Assembly: GCA_963738615.1 (NCBI GenBank)
Contig: CAVTXI010000012.1
Span: 1,736,001 to 1,800,000, forward strand
Length of the DNA: 64,000 nucleotides
Source: CAVTWY01 sp963738615
GTDB taxonomy: Bacteria; Pseudomonadota; Gammaproteobacteria; Burkholderiales; Burkholderiaceae_C
Direction of reading: 5' to 3'
Shown piece by piece: positions 27,351 through 35,000 of this stretch (position 1 is the first letter of the stretch; every line of letters begins with the position of its first letter). The position numbers and the translations under genes were made by a program. A model generated the notes under the pieces. The model had not been told where the DNA came from. It saw nothing but the letters and a program-made list of their open reading frames with translations, and searched no databases.

Positions 27351-27636
27351 GTTTGGTCCCCTTCTGCGGTTCCGGCTTTGCTCGATACGGCGGTGGCGCG
27401 GGTTGCGCCGCCAGTCGCGCGTTAGACGGTCGCTCGGACGCCGCGCCCTTCGTCCAATCGATCGATTCGCTGCCCTCCCACTTCAGCTTGCCTTCCCATT
27501 TCAGGACTTCGCGGTAGGCGGCTTGGCGTGCGAGCAGCTTCAAGCCGGCCTCGACGGCGTCCTTCTTCGTCGTGTAGGGCCCCGCCGCCATCGCCTTGAT
27601 CATCAAGTCGTCGTCGATATCGATGTTGGTGCGCAT
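27337..27636 (-). CDS. vapB: VapB-type antitoxin
   Basis: 99 residues. The N-terminal MRTNIDIDDDLM strand with TKKDAVEAGLKLLARQ helix is a ribbon-helix-helix-like DNA-binding unit as in VapB; WEGKLKWEGSE and the basic, Pro-rich tail should bind the toxin. The tail is longer than typical VapB (about 70-80 residues). Preceded by a promoter/operator at 27652-27690. Confidence 0.85.
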   Translation of the reverse strand: MRTNIDIDDDLMIKAMAAGPYTTKKDAVEAGLKLLARQAAYREVLKWEGKLKWEGSESIDWTKGAASERPSNARLAAQPAPPPYRAKPEPQKGTKRGRR

Positions 27637-27651
27637 GATGTGTTCAGTACT

Positions 27652-27690
27652 CGCTATTCACACACATCATACACAAAGCGATCACAGCCC
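27652..27690 (-). promoter_or_regulatory. Promoter and probable operator of vapBC
   Basis: An AT-rich island in GC-rich DNA. On the minus strand TATGAT makes a good -10 box inside a near-palindromic TGTGTATGATGTGTGTG, and CTGTGATCG lies at -35 distance. Such a repeat is where a VapBC complex would repress its own promoter. Confidence 0.5.
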
Positions 27691-29142
27691 GCCGAAGTGG
27701 AACTCCTCGCGCAGCCAGGCGCGAAAGCCCTTCACGATGCCCAGTACGTGGTCGAGCGGCTCGCGCTCGAGCGGCGACAACTGCGATGGACGCACGCCGT
27801 TGCCGGGCACTTCACCCGCACGCTGCGCCGCGACCTGGTGGCGCAGCCGCAGCGTCACCAGGAAGTGCAGCGAGTCGAGCAGCTCGCGCGCCATGTTGTC
27901 CTTCATCACGCCCTTCGCGTGCAGCACCTCGAGACGCTGCGCCGTGCCGTGCTCACGCACGCCGTGGCGCAGGCACAGCGCGCGCACGCCGTGCACGATC
28001 GGGAAGATGCCGAGCTTCTTCAGATCGACCGGGTCGTCGCCGTGCCCGGTCAGACGCTTGAACCACGTGTTGCCGTCGTGAAAGCGGTCGGCCGCGGCCG
28101 CGAACTGTGCCAACTGCGCCTGGCCGGCGAGCGCGCAGCGGTCGAGGTGCGCGCGCAAGTCGTCGAGCAGCCCCGCGTCGCCAGCGACGACCGAGGCGTC
28201 GAAGAAGATCGCGAGGTTCATCGAGCCTTCGGGGTCACCGCTGAAGAACCAGTGGTGGATCACGTCCTTCAATGCCGCGACCGGCTGGCGCCACAGCGGG
28301 TTCGTCACCATGATGTTGCCCGGGCACGGCGGGTAGCCGAACGACGACAAGGCTTGCGAGAACCGCTGTGCCGCCGCCTCGATGCCGTCGTGCATGAAGC
28401 CGTCGCGAATGATCAGCGCGTTGTCCTGGTCGGTCTTGAGGATCTGCTCGCCGCGGCCCTCGCTTCCCATCACGACGAGGCAGGTGTTGGCGACCACCTC
28501 GGGCGGCGCGATCAACTGCCACGCACGCGCGAAGAGGCGCATGTTCAGCTCGCCCACGAGCCGCGCGATGCGCTCGACGGCGATGCCGCTGGCCTGAAGG
28601 TTGATCACGGTGTGCTCGAGGCGCCGAGCCGCCTGCGTCAGCACGTCGAGGTTGTCGGCGTCGTCGATCTGCACACCGATCAGGTGCGAGTGGTCGGCAA
28701 AGAAGCTCACGAGGTCAAGCTGTGACAACACGCCCAGCACCCGATCGCCGTCGCGAACGATGATCCGATGGACGCGGTGGCGCACCATGCGCCACAACGC
28801 CTCGAAGACCTCGGCGTCGGCCTGCACGTCGATGAGATCGAAGTGCGCGCAGTCGCGTACGGCGATCTGCGACGGTGCGCGATCCAGAAGCACGGCTTCG
28901 CGCAGATCGGTTGTCGTGAAGATGCCCAACCGATCGCCGTCCTTCACCAGCAGGTGAGCGGTCTTGCGGTCCTTCATCACGCGGCAGGCGCTCGCGATGT
29001 CGAGCGCGCCATCGACGGTGTGCGCCGGGCGGATGTGCGTCTCGCGAACCTTCGCGGTCGCGATCGCGACGGTTTCACCCGACCGGTCGCCGCCTTGCTC
29101 CATGTCGTGGTCTGCTGCCACGGGAACCTCCTGGTCGATCAA
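27682..29142 (-). CDS. CBS-pair and DUF294 nucleotidyltransferase-like protein
   Basis: 486 residues, intact. Two CBS domains (about residues 35-165; LVKDGDRLGIFTTTDLRE and IVRDGDRVLGVLSQLDLV) are followed by a putative nucleotidyltransferase with GSEGRGEQILKTDQDNA and a C-terminal DUF294 substrate-binding helical domain. CBS pairs bind adenine nucleotides, so the protein may read energy charge. Genes of this kind repeatedly accompany ActP and SSS-kinases in proteobacteria, though their reaction is unknown. It follows a terminator that ends the actP unit. Confidence 0.88.
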   Translation of the reverse strand: MIDQEVPVAADHDMEQGGDRSGETVAIATAKVRETHIRPAHTVDGALDIASACRVMKDRKTAHLLVKDGDRLGIFTTTDLREAVLLDRAPSQIAVRDCAHFDLIDVQADAEVFEALWRMVRHRVHRIIVRDGDRVLGVLSQLDLVSFFADHSHLIGVQIDDADNLDVLTQAARRLEHTVINLQASGIAVERIARLVGELNMRLFARAWQLIAPPEVVANTCLVVMGSEGRGEQILKTDQDNALIIRDGFMHDGIEAAAQRFSQALSSFGYPPCPGNIMVTNPLWRQPVAALKDVIHHWFFSGDPEGSMNLAIFFDASVVAGDAGLLDDLRAHLDRCALAGQAQLAQFAAAADRFHDGNTWFKRLTGHGDDPVDLKKLGIFPIVHGVRALCLRHGVREHGTAQRLEVLHAKGVMKDNMARELLDSLHFLVTLRLRHQVAAQRAGEVPGNGVRPSQLSPLEREPLDHVLGIVKGFRAWLREEFHFGGL

Positions 29143-29170
29143 GCCCGTATCAGGCCCTGATCATGTGCCC

Positions 29171-29207
29171 AAAAACGAAAGGACCGCGGTCTAACCGGCG
29201 GTCCCTT
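29171..29207 (-). terminator. Rho-independent terminator of the actP unit
   Basis: On the minus strand AAGGGACCGC, a 10-base loop, GCGGTCCTTT, then CGTTTTT. The 10-base stem has one wobble pair. It lies 42 bases after the actP stop. Confidence 0.8.
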
Positions 29208-29248
29208 CGATTCGGCACGACAGGCCCGACTTTCTCGCGTGCGTTGGG

Positions 29249-30973
29249 TCAGTGCCCCGACGCCTGCGTCGCGCCAATGCCAGTCTCGGACCGCACACGT
29301 TGCGCGGGGAACCCCGCACGGTCGATGCGGGCGCGTTCACCGCGGTCGAGCAGCGAGAAGATCCAGATGCCCGCGAAGCCGATCGCCATCGAGAACAACG
29401 CAGGCGAGGTGTACGGGAACCAGGCCGAGCCCTTCGGGTTGCCGAGCGTGGCTTCCCACACCGAAGGCGACAGGATCGTCAGCACCACCGACGAGATCAA
29501 CCCGAGGAAGCCACCGATGACCGCACCGCGCGTGGTGCAGTCCTTCCACAACACGCTCATCAGCAGCACCGGGAAGTTGGCCGACGCCGCGATCGCGAAC
29601 GCCAGGCTGACCATGAAGGCGATGTTCTGCTTCTCGAACGCGATGCCCAACGCCACCGCGACAACGCCCAGCACCAGCGTGGTGATGCGCGACACGCGCA
29701 GCTCGCTGGCCGAGTCGGCCTTGCCCTTCTTGATCACGGTGCCGTACAGGTCATGCGACACAGCCGACGCACCTGACAGCGTCAGGCCCGCCACCACCGC
29801 GAGGATGGTCGCGAACGCCACCGCCGAGATGAAGCCGAGGAACACGTTGCCGCCCACCGCGTCGGCGAGGTGGATGGCCGCCATGTTGCTGCCGCCCTTC
29901 AGCACACCCTTGGCGTCGAGGAACTCGGGGTTCGTCAGCACGAAGGCGATCGCGCCGAAGCCGATGATGAACGTCAGGATGTAGAAGTAGCCGATCCACG
30001 TCGTGGCCCACGCCACCGACTTGCGCGCTTCCTTCGCGTTGGGCACGGTGAAGAAGCGCATCAGGATGTGCGGCAGGCCGGCGGTGCCGAACATCAGCGC
30101 CATGCCGAAGCTGATCGCGCTGATCGGGTCCTTCACGAAGTTGCCCGGCCCCATGATCGAGAAGCCTTCCTTCGCCGCCGTGGCCGCGTCCTTGCCACCC
30201 TTGGTCGCGAGGTCGGTCTTGATCCGGACCGCTTCGGCGAACATGTTCTCGACCGAGAAGCCGAACTTCGCCAGCACCATGAAGGCCATGAACGTCGCAC
30301 CGGCCAGCAGCAGGATTGCTTTGATGATCTGCACCCACGTGGTGGCCGTCATGCCACCGAAGAGCACGTAGACCATCATCAGGCCGCCCACGATCACCAC
30401 CGCCATCCAGTACTCGAGGCCGAACAGCAGCTTGATGAGCTGGCCCGCGCCGACCATCTGTGCGATCAGATAGAACGCCACGACGACGAGCGTGCCGCTG
30501 GCCGCGAACACGCGCACCGGCGTCTGCGCGAAGCGGAACGACGCCACGTCAGCGAAGGTGAACTTGCCCAGGTTGCGCAGCCGCTCGGCCAGCAGGAACG
30601 TGACGACAGGCCAGCCGACCAGGAAGCCGATCGAGAAGATCAACCCGTCGAAGCCCGACGCCATCACCGCGGCCGAGATGCCGAGGAACGACGCCGCACT
30701 CATGTAGTCGCCCGCGATTGCCAGGCCGTTCTGGAAGCCCGTGATACCGCCGCCGGCGGTGTAGAAGTCGGCCGCGCTTTTGGTCTTGCCCGCGGCCCAC
30801 TTGGTGATCCACAACGTGAAGGCCACGAAGACCGCGAACATCGTGATCGCGGTCCAGTTGGTGGCTTGTTTCTGCGCCTGACCGAGATCGGCGCCCGCAG
30901 CGTAAGCAGCCGCACCGATCGTGGAGACGAGCCCTGCAACCAGGGCTGTACGAAGGACGCTGGGACTGTTCAT
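29249..30973 (-). CDS. actP: Cation/acetate symporter
   Basis: 574 residues, intact, SSS family. ITKWAAGKTKSAADFYTAGG near the N terminus, GDYMSAASFLGISA, AASGTLVVVAFYLIAQMVGAGQLI and VLFGGMTATTWVQIIKA are ActP blocks. It takes up acetate, glycolate or related monocarboxylates with a cation. The start overlaps the stop of the upstream DUF485 gene (ATGA), the standard yjcH-actP pair. The extra AVAIL loop of about 40 residues around FVKDPI is normal for the family. Confidence 0.95.
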   Translation of the reverse strand: MNSPSVLRTALVAGLVSTIGAAAYAAGADLGQAQKQATNWTAITMFAVFVAFTLWITKWAAGKTKSAADFYTAGGGITGFQNGLAIAGDYMSAASFLGISAAVMASGFDGLIFSIGFLVGWPVVTFLLAERLRNLGKFTFADVASFRFAQTPVRVFAASGTLVVVAFYLIAQMVGAGQLIKLLFGLEYWMAVVIVGGLMMVYVLFGGMTATTWVQIIKAILLLAGATFMAFMVLAKFGFSVENMFAEAVRIKTDLATKGGKDAATAAKEGFSIMGPGNFVKDPISAISFGMALMFGTAGLPHILMRFFTVPNAKEARKSVAWATTWIGYFYILTFIIGFGAIAFVLTNPEFLDAKGVLKGGSNMAAIHLADAVGGNVFLGFISAVAFATILAVVAGLTLSGASAVSHDLYGTVIKKGKADSASELRVSRITTLVLGVVAVALGIAFEKQNIAFMVSLAFAIAASANFPVLLMSVLWKDCTTRGAVIGGFLGLISSVVLTILSPSVWEATLGNPKGSAWFPYTSPALFSMAIGFAGIWIFSLLDRGERARIDRAGFPAQRVRSETGIGATQASGH

Positions 30974-31281
30974 TTGACGCCCTCCTTCTGGATCTGTGCG
31001 GTCAGCGCGTCGAACTCGCTGTTCGCGCGGCGCACGTAAATCACCGTGATCACGACCGTGAACAGGATGACGCCCAGCCCGATCGGCATGCCCCAGGTGG
31101 TGACGCCGCTGCCGACCTTGGTCAGCAGCAACTCCTTGTTGAAGGCCACGAGCAGGATGAAGCCGTAGTACACGATCATCATCATGGCGGTGAGGATCCA
31201 GCCGAAGCTCGATCGTTTTGCCGTCAGCTCTTGGTAAGCGGGTAGTCGCGCGATGCGCGCGGTAAGGTCATCGGCCAACAC
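30970..31281 (-). CDS. DUF485 (YjcH-like) membrane protein
   Basis: 103 residues, two membrane helices (WILTAMMMIVYYGFILLVAF and GMPIGLGVILFTVVITVIYV). A GTG start at 31281 is chosen because TAAGGAG lies 5-8 bases before it. YjcH homologues are co-transcribed with actP and thought to aid the transporter. Confidence 0.9.
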   Translation of the reverse strand: MLADDLTARIARLPAYQELTAKRSSFGWILTAMMMIVYYGFILLVAFNKELLLTKVGSGVTTWGMPIGLGVILFTVVITVIYVRRANSEFDALTAQIQKEGVK

Positions 31282-31367
31282 GGTCTCCTTAGGGTGTGAC
31301 GTTTGGCGCAGTGTGAGCACGGCAACTGACCACGCTCTGACACTCCGTTGACGCTTTGCTGACAAGC

Positions 31368-32000
31368 TCAGCCGCGTCGTTCGACCCCGGGCCGCGCGCG
31401 TGCGGCCGTGTCCCATGCGCCGTCGCGATCGAACCATGCATCGCCGCGCATGCACGCCGCGAGCATCGGCAGGCCATCGACACCGAAGAACATGCGGCCC
31501 TCGCAGGCGATCGTCGGCACGCCGAACACGCCTTGTTCGATCGCGTCGCGCGTGTTGTTGCGCAGCTCGTCTTTCACCTCGGACGATTGCGCGTCGCGCG
31601 CAGGTGCCAGCGCCGCGCGCAACGTGTCGAGCCGCGCCGCGTCGACGGCGTCACCACCACCGTGCCACACATGCTGAAACGCCAGTTCCACCGTGCGCCG
31701 ATTGGCACCCGCGGCCACCAGCAGCCGCAAGACGGCGAGTGGGTTGAACGGATGTTGCGCCGGCAGGTCAAGTCGCGTGCCCTGTTGTGTTGCGAGCCAC
31801 GACACCTGCCGATAGGTCCAGTCGCGCTTGGGCGCAATCTCGGCCGGCCCCTTCTGGCCCCAGTGCTGCAACAACCCCGCGAACAACACGGGTCGGTACT
31901 CGACGCTGTACGTCAGACCCTCGAGCGCCTGCGGCAGACGCTCGAACGCAAGGTACGCGTAAGGCGAGATCACGTCGAACCAGAACACGAGGTGCTTCAT
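31368..32000 (-). CDS. 2-hydroxychromene-2-carboxylate isomerase family (DsbA-like, kappa GST)
   Basis: 210 residues. WFDVISPYAYLAFERLP carries the SPY motif whose Ser activates glutathione, and GVFGVPTIACEGRMFFGVDG holds the cis-Pro of the thioredoxin fold. The reference enzyme isomerises an intermediate in naphthalene degradation; related proteins act on other aromatic compounds. The start overlaps the stop of the DUF1289 gene (ATGA). Confidence 0.9.
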   Translation of the reverse strand: MKHLVFWFDVISPYAYLAFERLPQALEGLTYSVEYRPVLFAGLLQHWGQKGPAEIAPKRDWTYRQVSWLATQQGTRLDLPAQHPFNPLAVLRLLVAAGANRRTVELAFQHVWHGGGDAVDAARLDTLRAALAPARDAQSSEVKDELRNNTRDAIEQGVFGVPTIACEGRMFFGVDGLPMLAACMRGDAWFDRDGAWDTAARARPGVERRG

Positions 32001-32230
32001 GTGGGGCGCACTCCGGATGCTGTCGCGACATGCTCATGACGCTGATGACGCTCGGGCAGCAGCACCCACACCGCGCGCTTGTCGTCGTCGCTCATGACCG
32101 ACCACGCGCCGATCTCTTCGATGGTGCGCGCACAGCCTTCGCACAGGCCGGTGACCGTGCTCATGCGGCAGATGTCGACGCAGGGGCTGGGCACGGCGGC
32201 GCCGTCGGCCATGGTGGGAGAACCTTTCAT
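31997..32230 (-). CDS. DUF1289 family Cys-rich protein
   Basis: About 77 residues. PSPCVDICRMSTVTGLCEGCARTIEEI is the family signature with four Cys that may bind a metal. Start at 32230 or 32212 is uncertain. Embedded in the HMG-CoA lyase-YbaK-DUF1289-isomerase unit. Confidence 0.85.
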   Translation of the reverse strand: MKGSPTMADGAAVPSPCVDICRMSTVTGLCEGCARTIEEIGAWSVMSDDDKRAVWVLLPERHQRHEHVATASGVRPT

Positions 32231-32237
32231 CTCGATA

Positions 32238-32733
32238 TCAACCCTGCGCGACATCGCTCGGCGCGGCGCCCGTCAGCCCTTCGATCTGCGAAGGCGACAG
32301 CTCGAACACGCCGCGCGGGTGGCCCGCGGCGGCCCAGATGACGTCAAAGCGGAAAAGCTCGCGATCGACCAGCACCACCGGCGGCGTGGCGTGCCCCACC
32401 GGCGACACGCCCCCGATCGAATACCCGGTCTTCGTCTTCACGAAGTCGGCCCCGGCGCGCGCGATCCTGCCGACCAGCGCAGCCACCTTCTTCTCATCAA
32501 CGCGCTTGTCGCCCGACGCCACCACCAGCACCGCACGGTCGTCTTCCACGCGCCGGAAGATCACGCTCTTGGCGATCTGACCGACCTGCACGCCCAGCGC
32601 CTGCGCGGCTTCGGCGCTGGTGCGTGCTGTCCTGCAGCCAGACGGGTGCGTGCGGGTGGCCTGCGGCAGCAAGCGCGCGGGTGACGTGGGCGAAGCCGTC
32701 GTTGGCTTCGGGGTTCACCTCGCCGGACGCCAT
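32238..32733 (-). CDS. YbaK/EbsC-type aminoacyl-tRNA editing protein (one frame break)
   Basis: About 164 residues. QIAKSVIFR, GDKRVDEKKVA and TGYSIGGVSPVGH match the YbaK/ProX deacylase domain, which hydrolyses mischarged tRNA such as Cys-tRNA-Pro. The N terminus MASGEVNPE starts at 32733 in another frame, joined by one extra base near 32626. Its ATG overlaps the stop of the HMG-CoA lyase gene (TGATG). Confidence 0.85.
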
Positions 32734-33656
32734 CACGCAGCCTGCCGCTTCGTCAACAACGCCTTCGCCGCGCGCGACCCCGTCGGCCGGCCCAGCACGT
32801 CGCTGATGAACGCGCCTGCATCGATCAGCTTGTCGAGGTCGATGCCGGTGTCGATGCCCATGCCGTGCAGCATGTAGACCACGTCCTCGGTCGCGACATT
32901 GCCGGTCGCGCCTTTCGCGTACGGGCAGCCGCCCAGGCCGGCGACGCTGGCGTCGAAGATGTGCACGCCCATCTCGAGACACGCGAGCGTGTTCGCCAGC
33001 GCCTGCCCGTAGGTGTCGTGGAAGTGGCCCGACACCTCGTTGATCGGGTAGTGCTTCAACGCCCGCTGCATCGCCGCCTGCACGCGCTTGCGGCGTGCCC
33101 ACGCCGATGGTGTCGGCGATGCCGACGTGCTGCACGCCGATTGCCTTCATCTTCACCACGACATGTTCGACGCGGTCGGGGTGGATGTCGCCTTCGTACG
33201 GGCAGCCTGCCGATGGTGGAAATCGCGCCGCGCACCTTCAGTCCCGCGGCGCGCGCCTTCTCGACCACCGGAGCGAAGCGCTCGATGCTCTCGTCGATGC
33301 TGCAATTGATGTTGCGGCGGCTGAAGGCTTCGCTGGCGGCGGCGAACACGACCACCTCGTCGGGCCGCGTCGCGGGGTCGGCGCAGCGCCGCCTCGAGGC
33401 CCTGCATGTTCGGCACCAGCACGCTGTAGCGCACGCCCGGTTTGCGAGCGATGCCGCGCATGACCTGCGCGTTGTCGGCCATCTGCGGCACCCACTTCGG
33501 GCTGACGTAGCTGGTGACCTCGATCTCGGTCAGCCCCGCGTCCTGCAGGCGATGAACCAGGTCGATCTTGGCCTGCGTGGGCACAGGCTGACCCTCGTTC
33601 TGCAGGCCGTCGCGTGGGCCGACGTCGACGAGGGTGACGTGGGTGGGGAGGGACAT
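32733..33656 (-). CDS. Hydroxymethylglutaryl-CoA lyase (three frame breaks)
   Basis: Splits HMG-CoA to acetyl-CoA and acetoacetate, the last step of leucine breakdown. About 306 residues after removing three extra bases (near 33380, 33203, 33095). DVGPRDGLQNE (metal and substrate loop), TSYVSPKWVPQMAD, AAASEAFSRRNINCSIDES, IADTIGVG, SGHFHDTYGQALAN and GLGGCPYAKGATGNVATED (catalytic Cys) are full HMG-CoA lyase signatures. MCC alpha and methylglutaconyl-CoA hydratase lie upstream at 34997-38598. Confidence 0.93.
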
Positions 33657-33792
33657 GGGCGGAGTATGTCGCTTAGGGACAGCCCCAATCACGAGTAGGC
33701 GATTTGCGGACGCTCCCAGCTTGTGGTCATCACCTGGGAGGCTTTGAATCGACGGCGAGCCGCCATGGCTCTTTCCACGGGCAGCAACGACG

Positions 33793-34680
33793 ATGACCAC
33801 CACCAGCGTTTCGAGCGCGGCTCCATCGGCCCCACCAGTTCCACCGGCGTCCTCGCCCCCGAACGCCTCGTCGAGCCCGGCACCCGCGGGTGCTGCGTCG
33901 CACGCGCAATCGAGCGCGACTTCGCAAACGCATCCGCTTGCCCAATCGCCCACCCAAGCGCAAGCCCTGGCAACAGCGCAGACCCCAGCGGATGCGCTGA
34001 CGAACGCCGCGACACCCGGGGCCGCGCTGGCCGCCGCACCGACCACGTGGCACTCGATGGCGCAGGCGGCGAACCGGATCACCACCGAACAGTTGCAAAG
34101 CATCATGCCCGGCGCGGATGCCCAGCGCTGGGTCGGGCCTGTCAACGATGCGATGGCCGCCCACGGGATCACGCAGCCCGAACAGAAGGCGGCCTTCCTT
34201 GCACAAATCGGTGTCGAGTCGAACCAGTTGAACAGCACGTCCGAGAACTTGAACTACAGCGCGAGGCGCTTGACTGAAGTCTGGCCAAGCCGCTTCCCGA
34301 CCCTTCGCTCCGCTCAACCCTACGCGCGCAACCCGGAGGCGCTTGCGAACCATGTCTATGCCAACCGCAACGGCAACGGCAATGAAGCGAGCGGCGACGG
34401 CTGGACGTTTCGTGGCGGCGGCTTGATGCAGACCACGGGCCGCGCCAACTATCGCGCCGCCGGGTTCGAAGCCAACCCCGACCGGCTGCGTACCAGCGAT
34501 GTGACCGCCGCTGATTCAGCCGCGCAGTTCTGGGATAGTCATGGCTTGAACAGCGACACCACGACGGTGTTGAACCGCGGCGATTTCAACGACGTGACGC
34601 GCACCATCAACGGCGGTTTGAACGGTGCCCAGGATCGGTGGGACATGTACCAACGGGCGCTCGGCGTGCTGAACCCTTGA
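33793..34680 (+). CDS. GH19 (chitinase/endolysin-like) glycoside hydrolase
   Basis: 295 residues. The first 85 residues are Ala/Ser/Pro/Thr-rich low complexity without a signal peptide. The rest is a GH19 domain: AFLAQIGVESNQLNS with the catalytic Glu at about 142, and FRGGGLMQTTGRANY. The usual HE before the loop reads VE. Such bacterial enzymes cut peptidoglycan or chitin and occur as phage lysins or secreted toxins. The following secreted-protein gene overlaps its stop (TGATG). Inserted between two minus-strand leucine-catabolism blocks. Confidence 0.88.
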   Translation: MTTTSVSSAAPSAPPVPPASSPPNASSSPAPAGAASHAQSSATSQTHPLAQSPTQAQALATAQTPADALTNAATPGAALAAAPTTWHSMAQAANRITTEQLQSIMPGADAQRWVGPVNDAMAAHGITQPEQKAAFLAQIGVESNQLNSTSENLNYSARRLTEVWPSRFPTLRSAQPYARNPEALANHVYANRNGNGNEASGDGWTFRGGGLMQTTGRANYRAAGFEANPDRLRTSDVTAADSAAQFWDSHGLNSDTTTVLNRGDFNDVTRTINGGLNGAQDRWDMYQRALGVLNP

Positions 34681-35000
34681 TGCGCGCTTTGCTCGCGATG
34701 GCGCTACTTTGCGTTGCCGCGCCGGTGGCCGCAGAGCACGCCTGCGCTGCGGCCGCGCGCACGCAGGCGAAGAAGCTGCTCGAGTTGCACATCGGCCCGG
34801 ACGACCGCATCAGCATCGAAACACAGGTGCGGCGTCTGGCGCCGATCCGCAACCCGGCGAACCGGCGACAGACGTTCGACGTGCTCGAAGTCTGGGCCGA
34901 TGTCTACAAGGGCCGATACCGCATGCGGTTGATCTATGCGCAGGCGCCGCAGCAGTGCCTGCTGATGGGCCAAGAGGTCCTCGAGCACGCCCGTCTTTAG
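34680..35000 (+). CDS. Small exported protein coupled to the GH19 gene
   Basis: 106 residues with a signal peptide (LLAMALLCVAAPVAA, cleavage near residue 18), two Cys (HACAAA and QQCLLM) and a compact domain rich in Arg (RRLAPIRNPANRRQTFDV). Start at 34680 overlaps the GH19 stop. No family recognised. Periplasmic location. It ends overlapping the stop of the convergent MCC alpha gene. Confidence 0.65.
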   Translation: MRALLAMALLCVAAPVAAEHACAAAARTQAKKLLELHIGPDDRISIETQVRRLAPIRNPANRRQTFDVLEVWADVYKGRYRMRLIYAQAPQQCLLMGQEVLEHARL

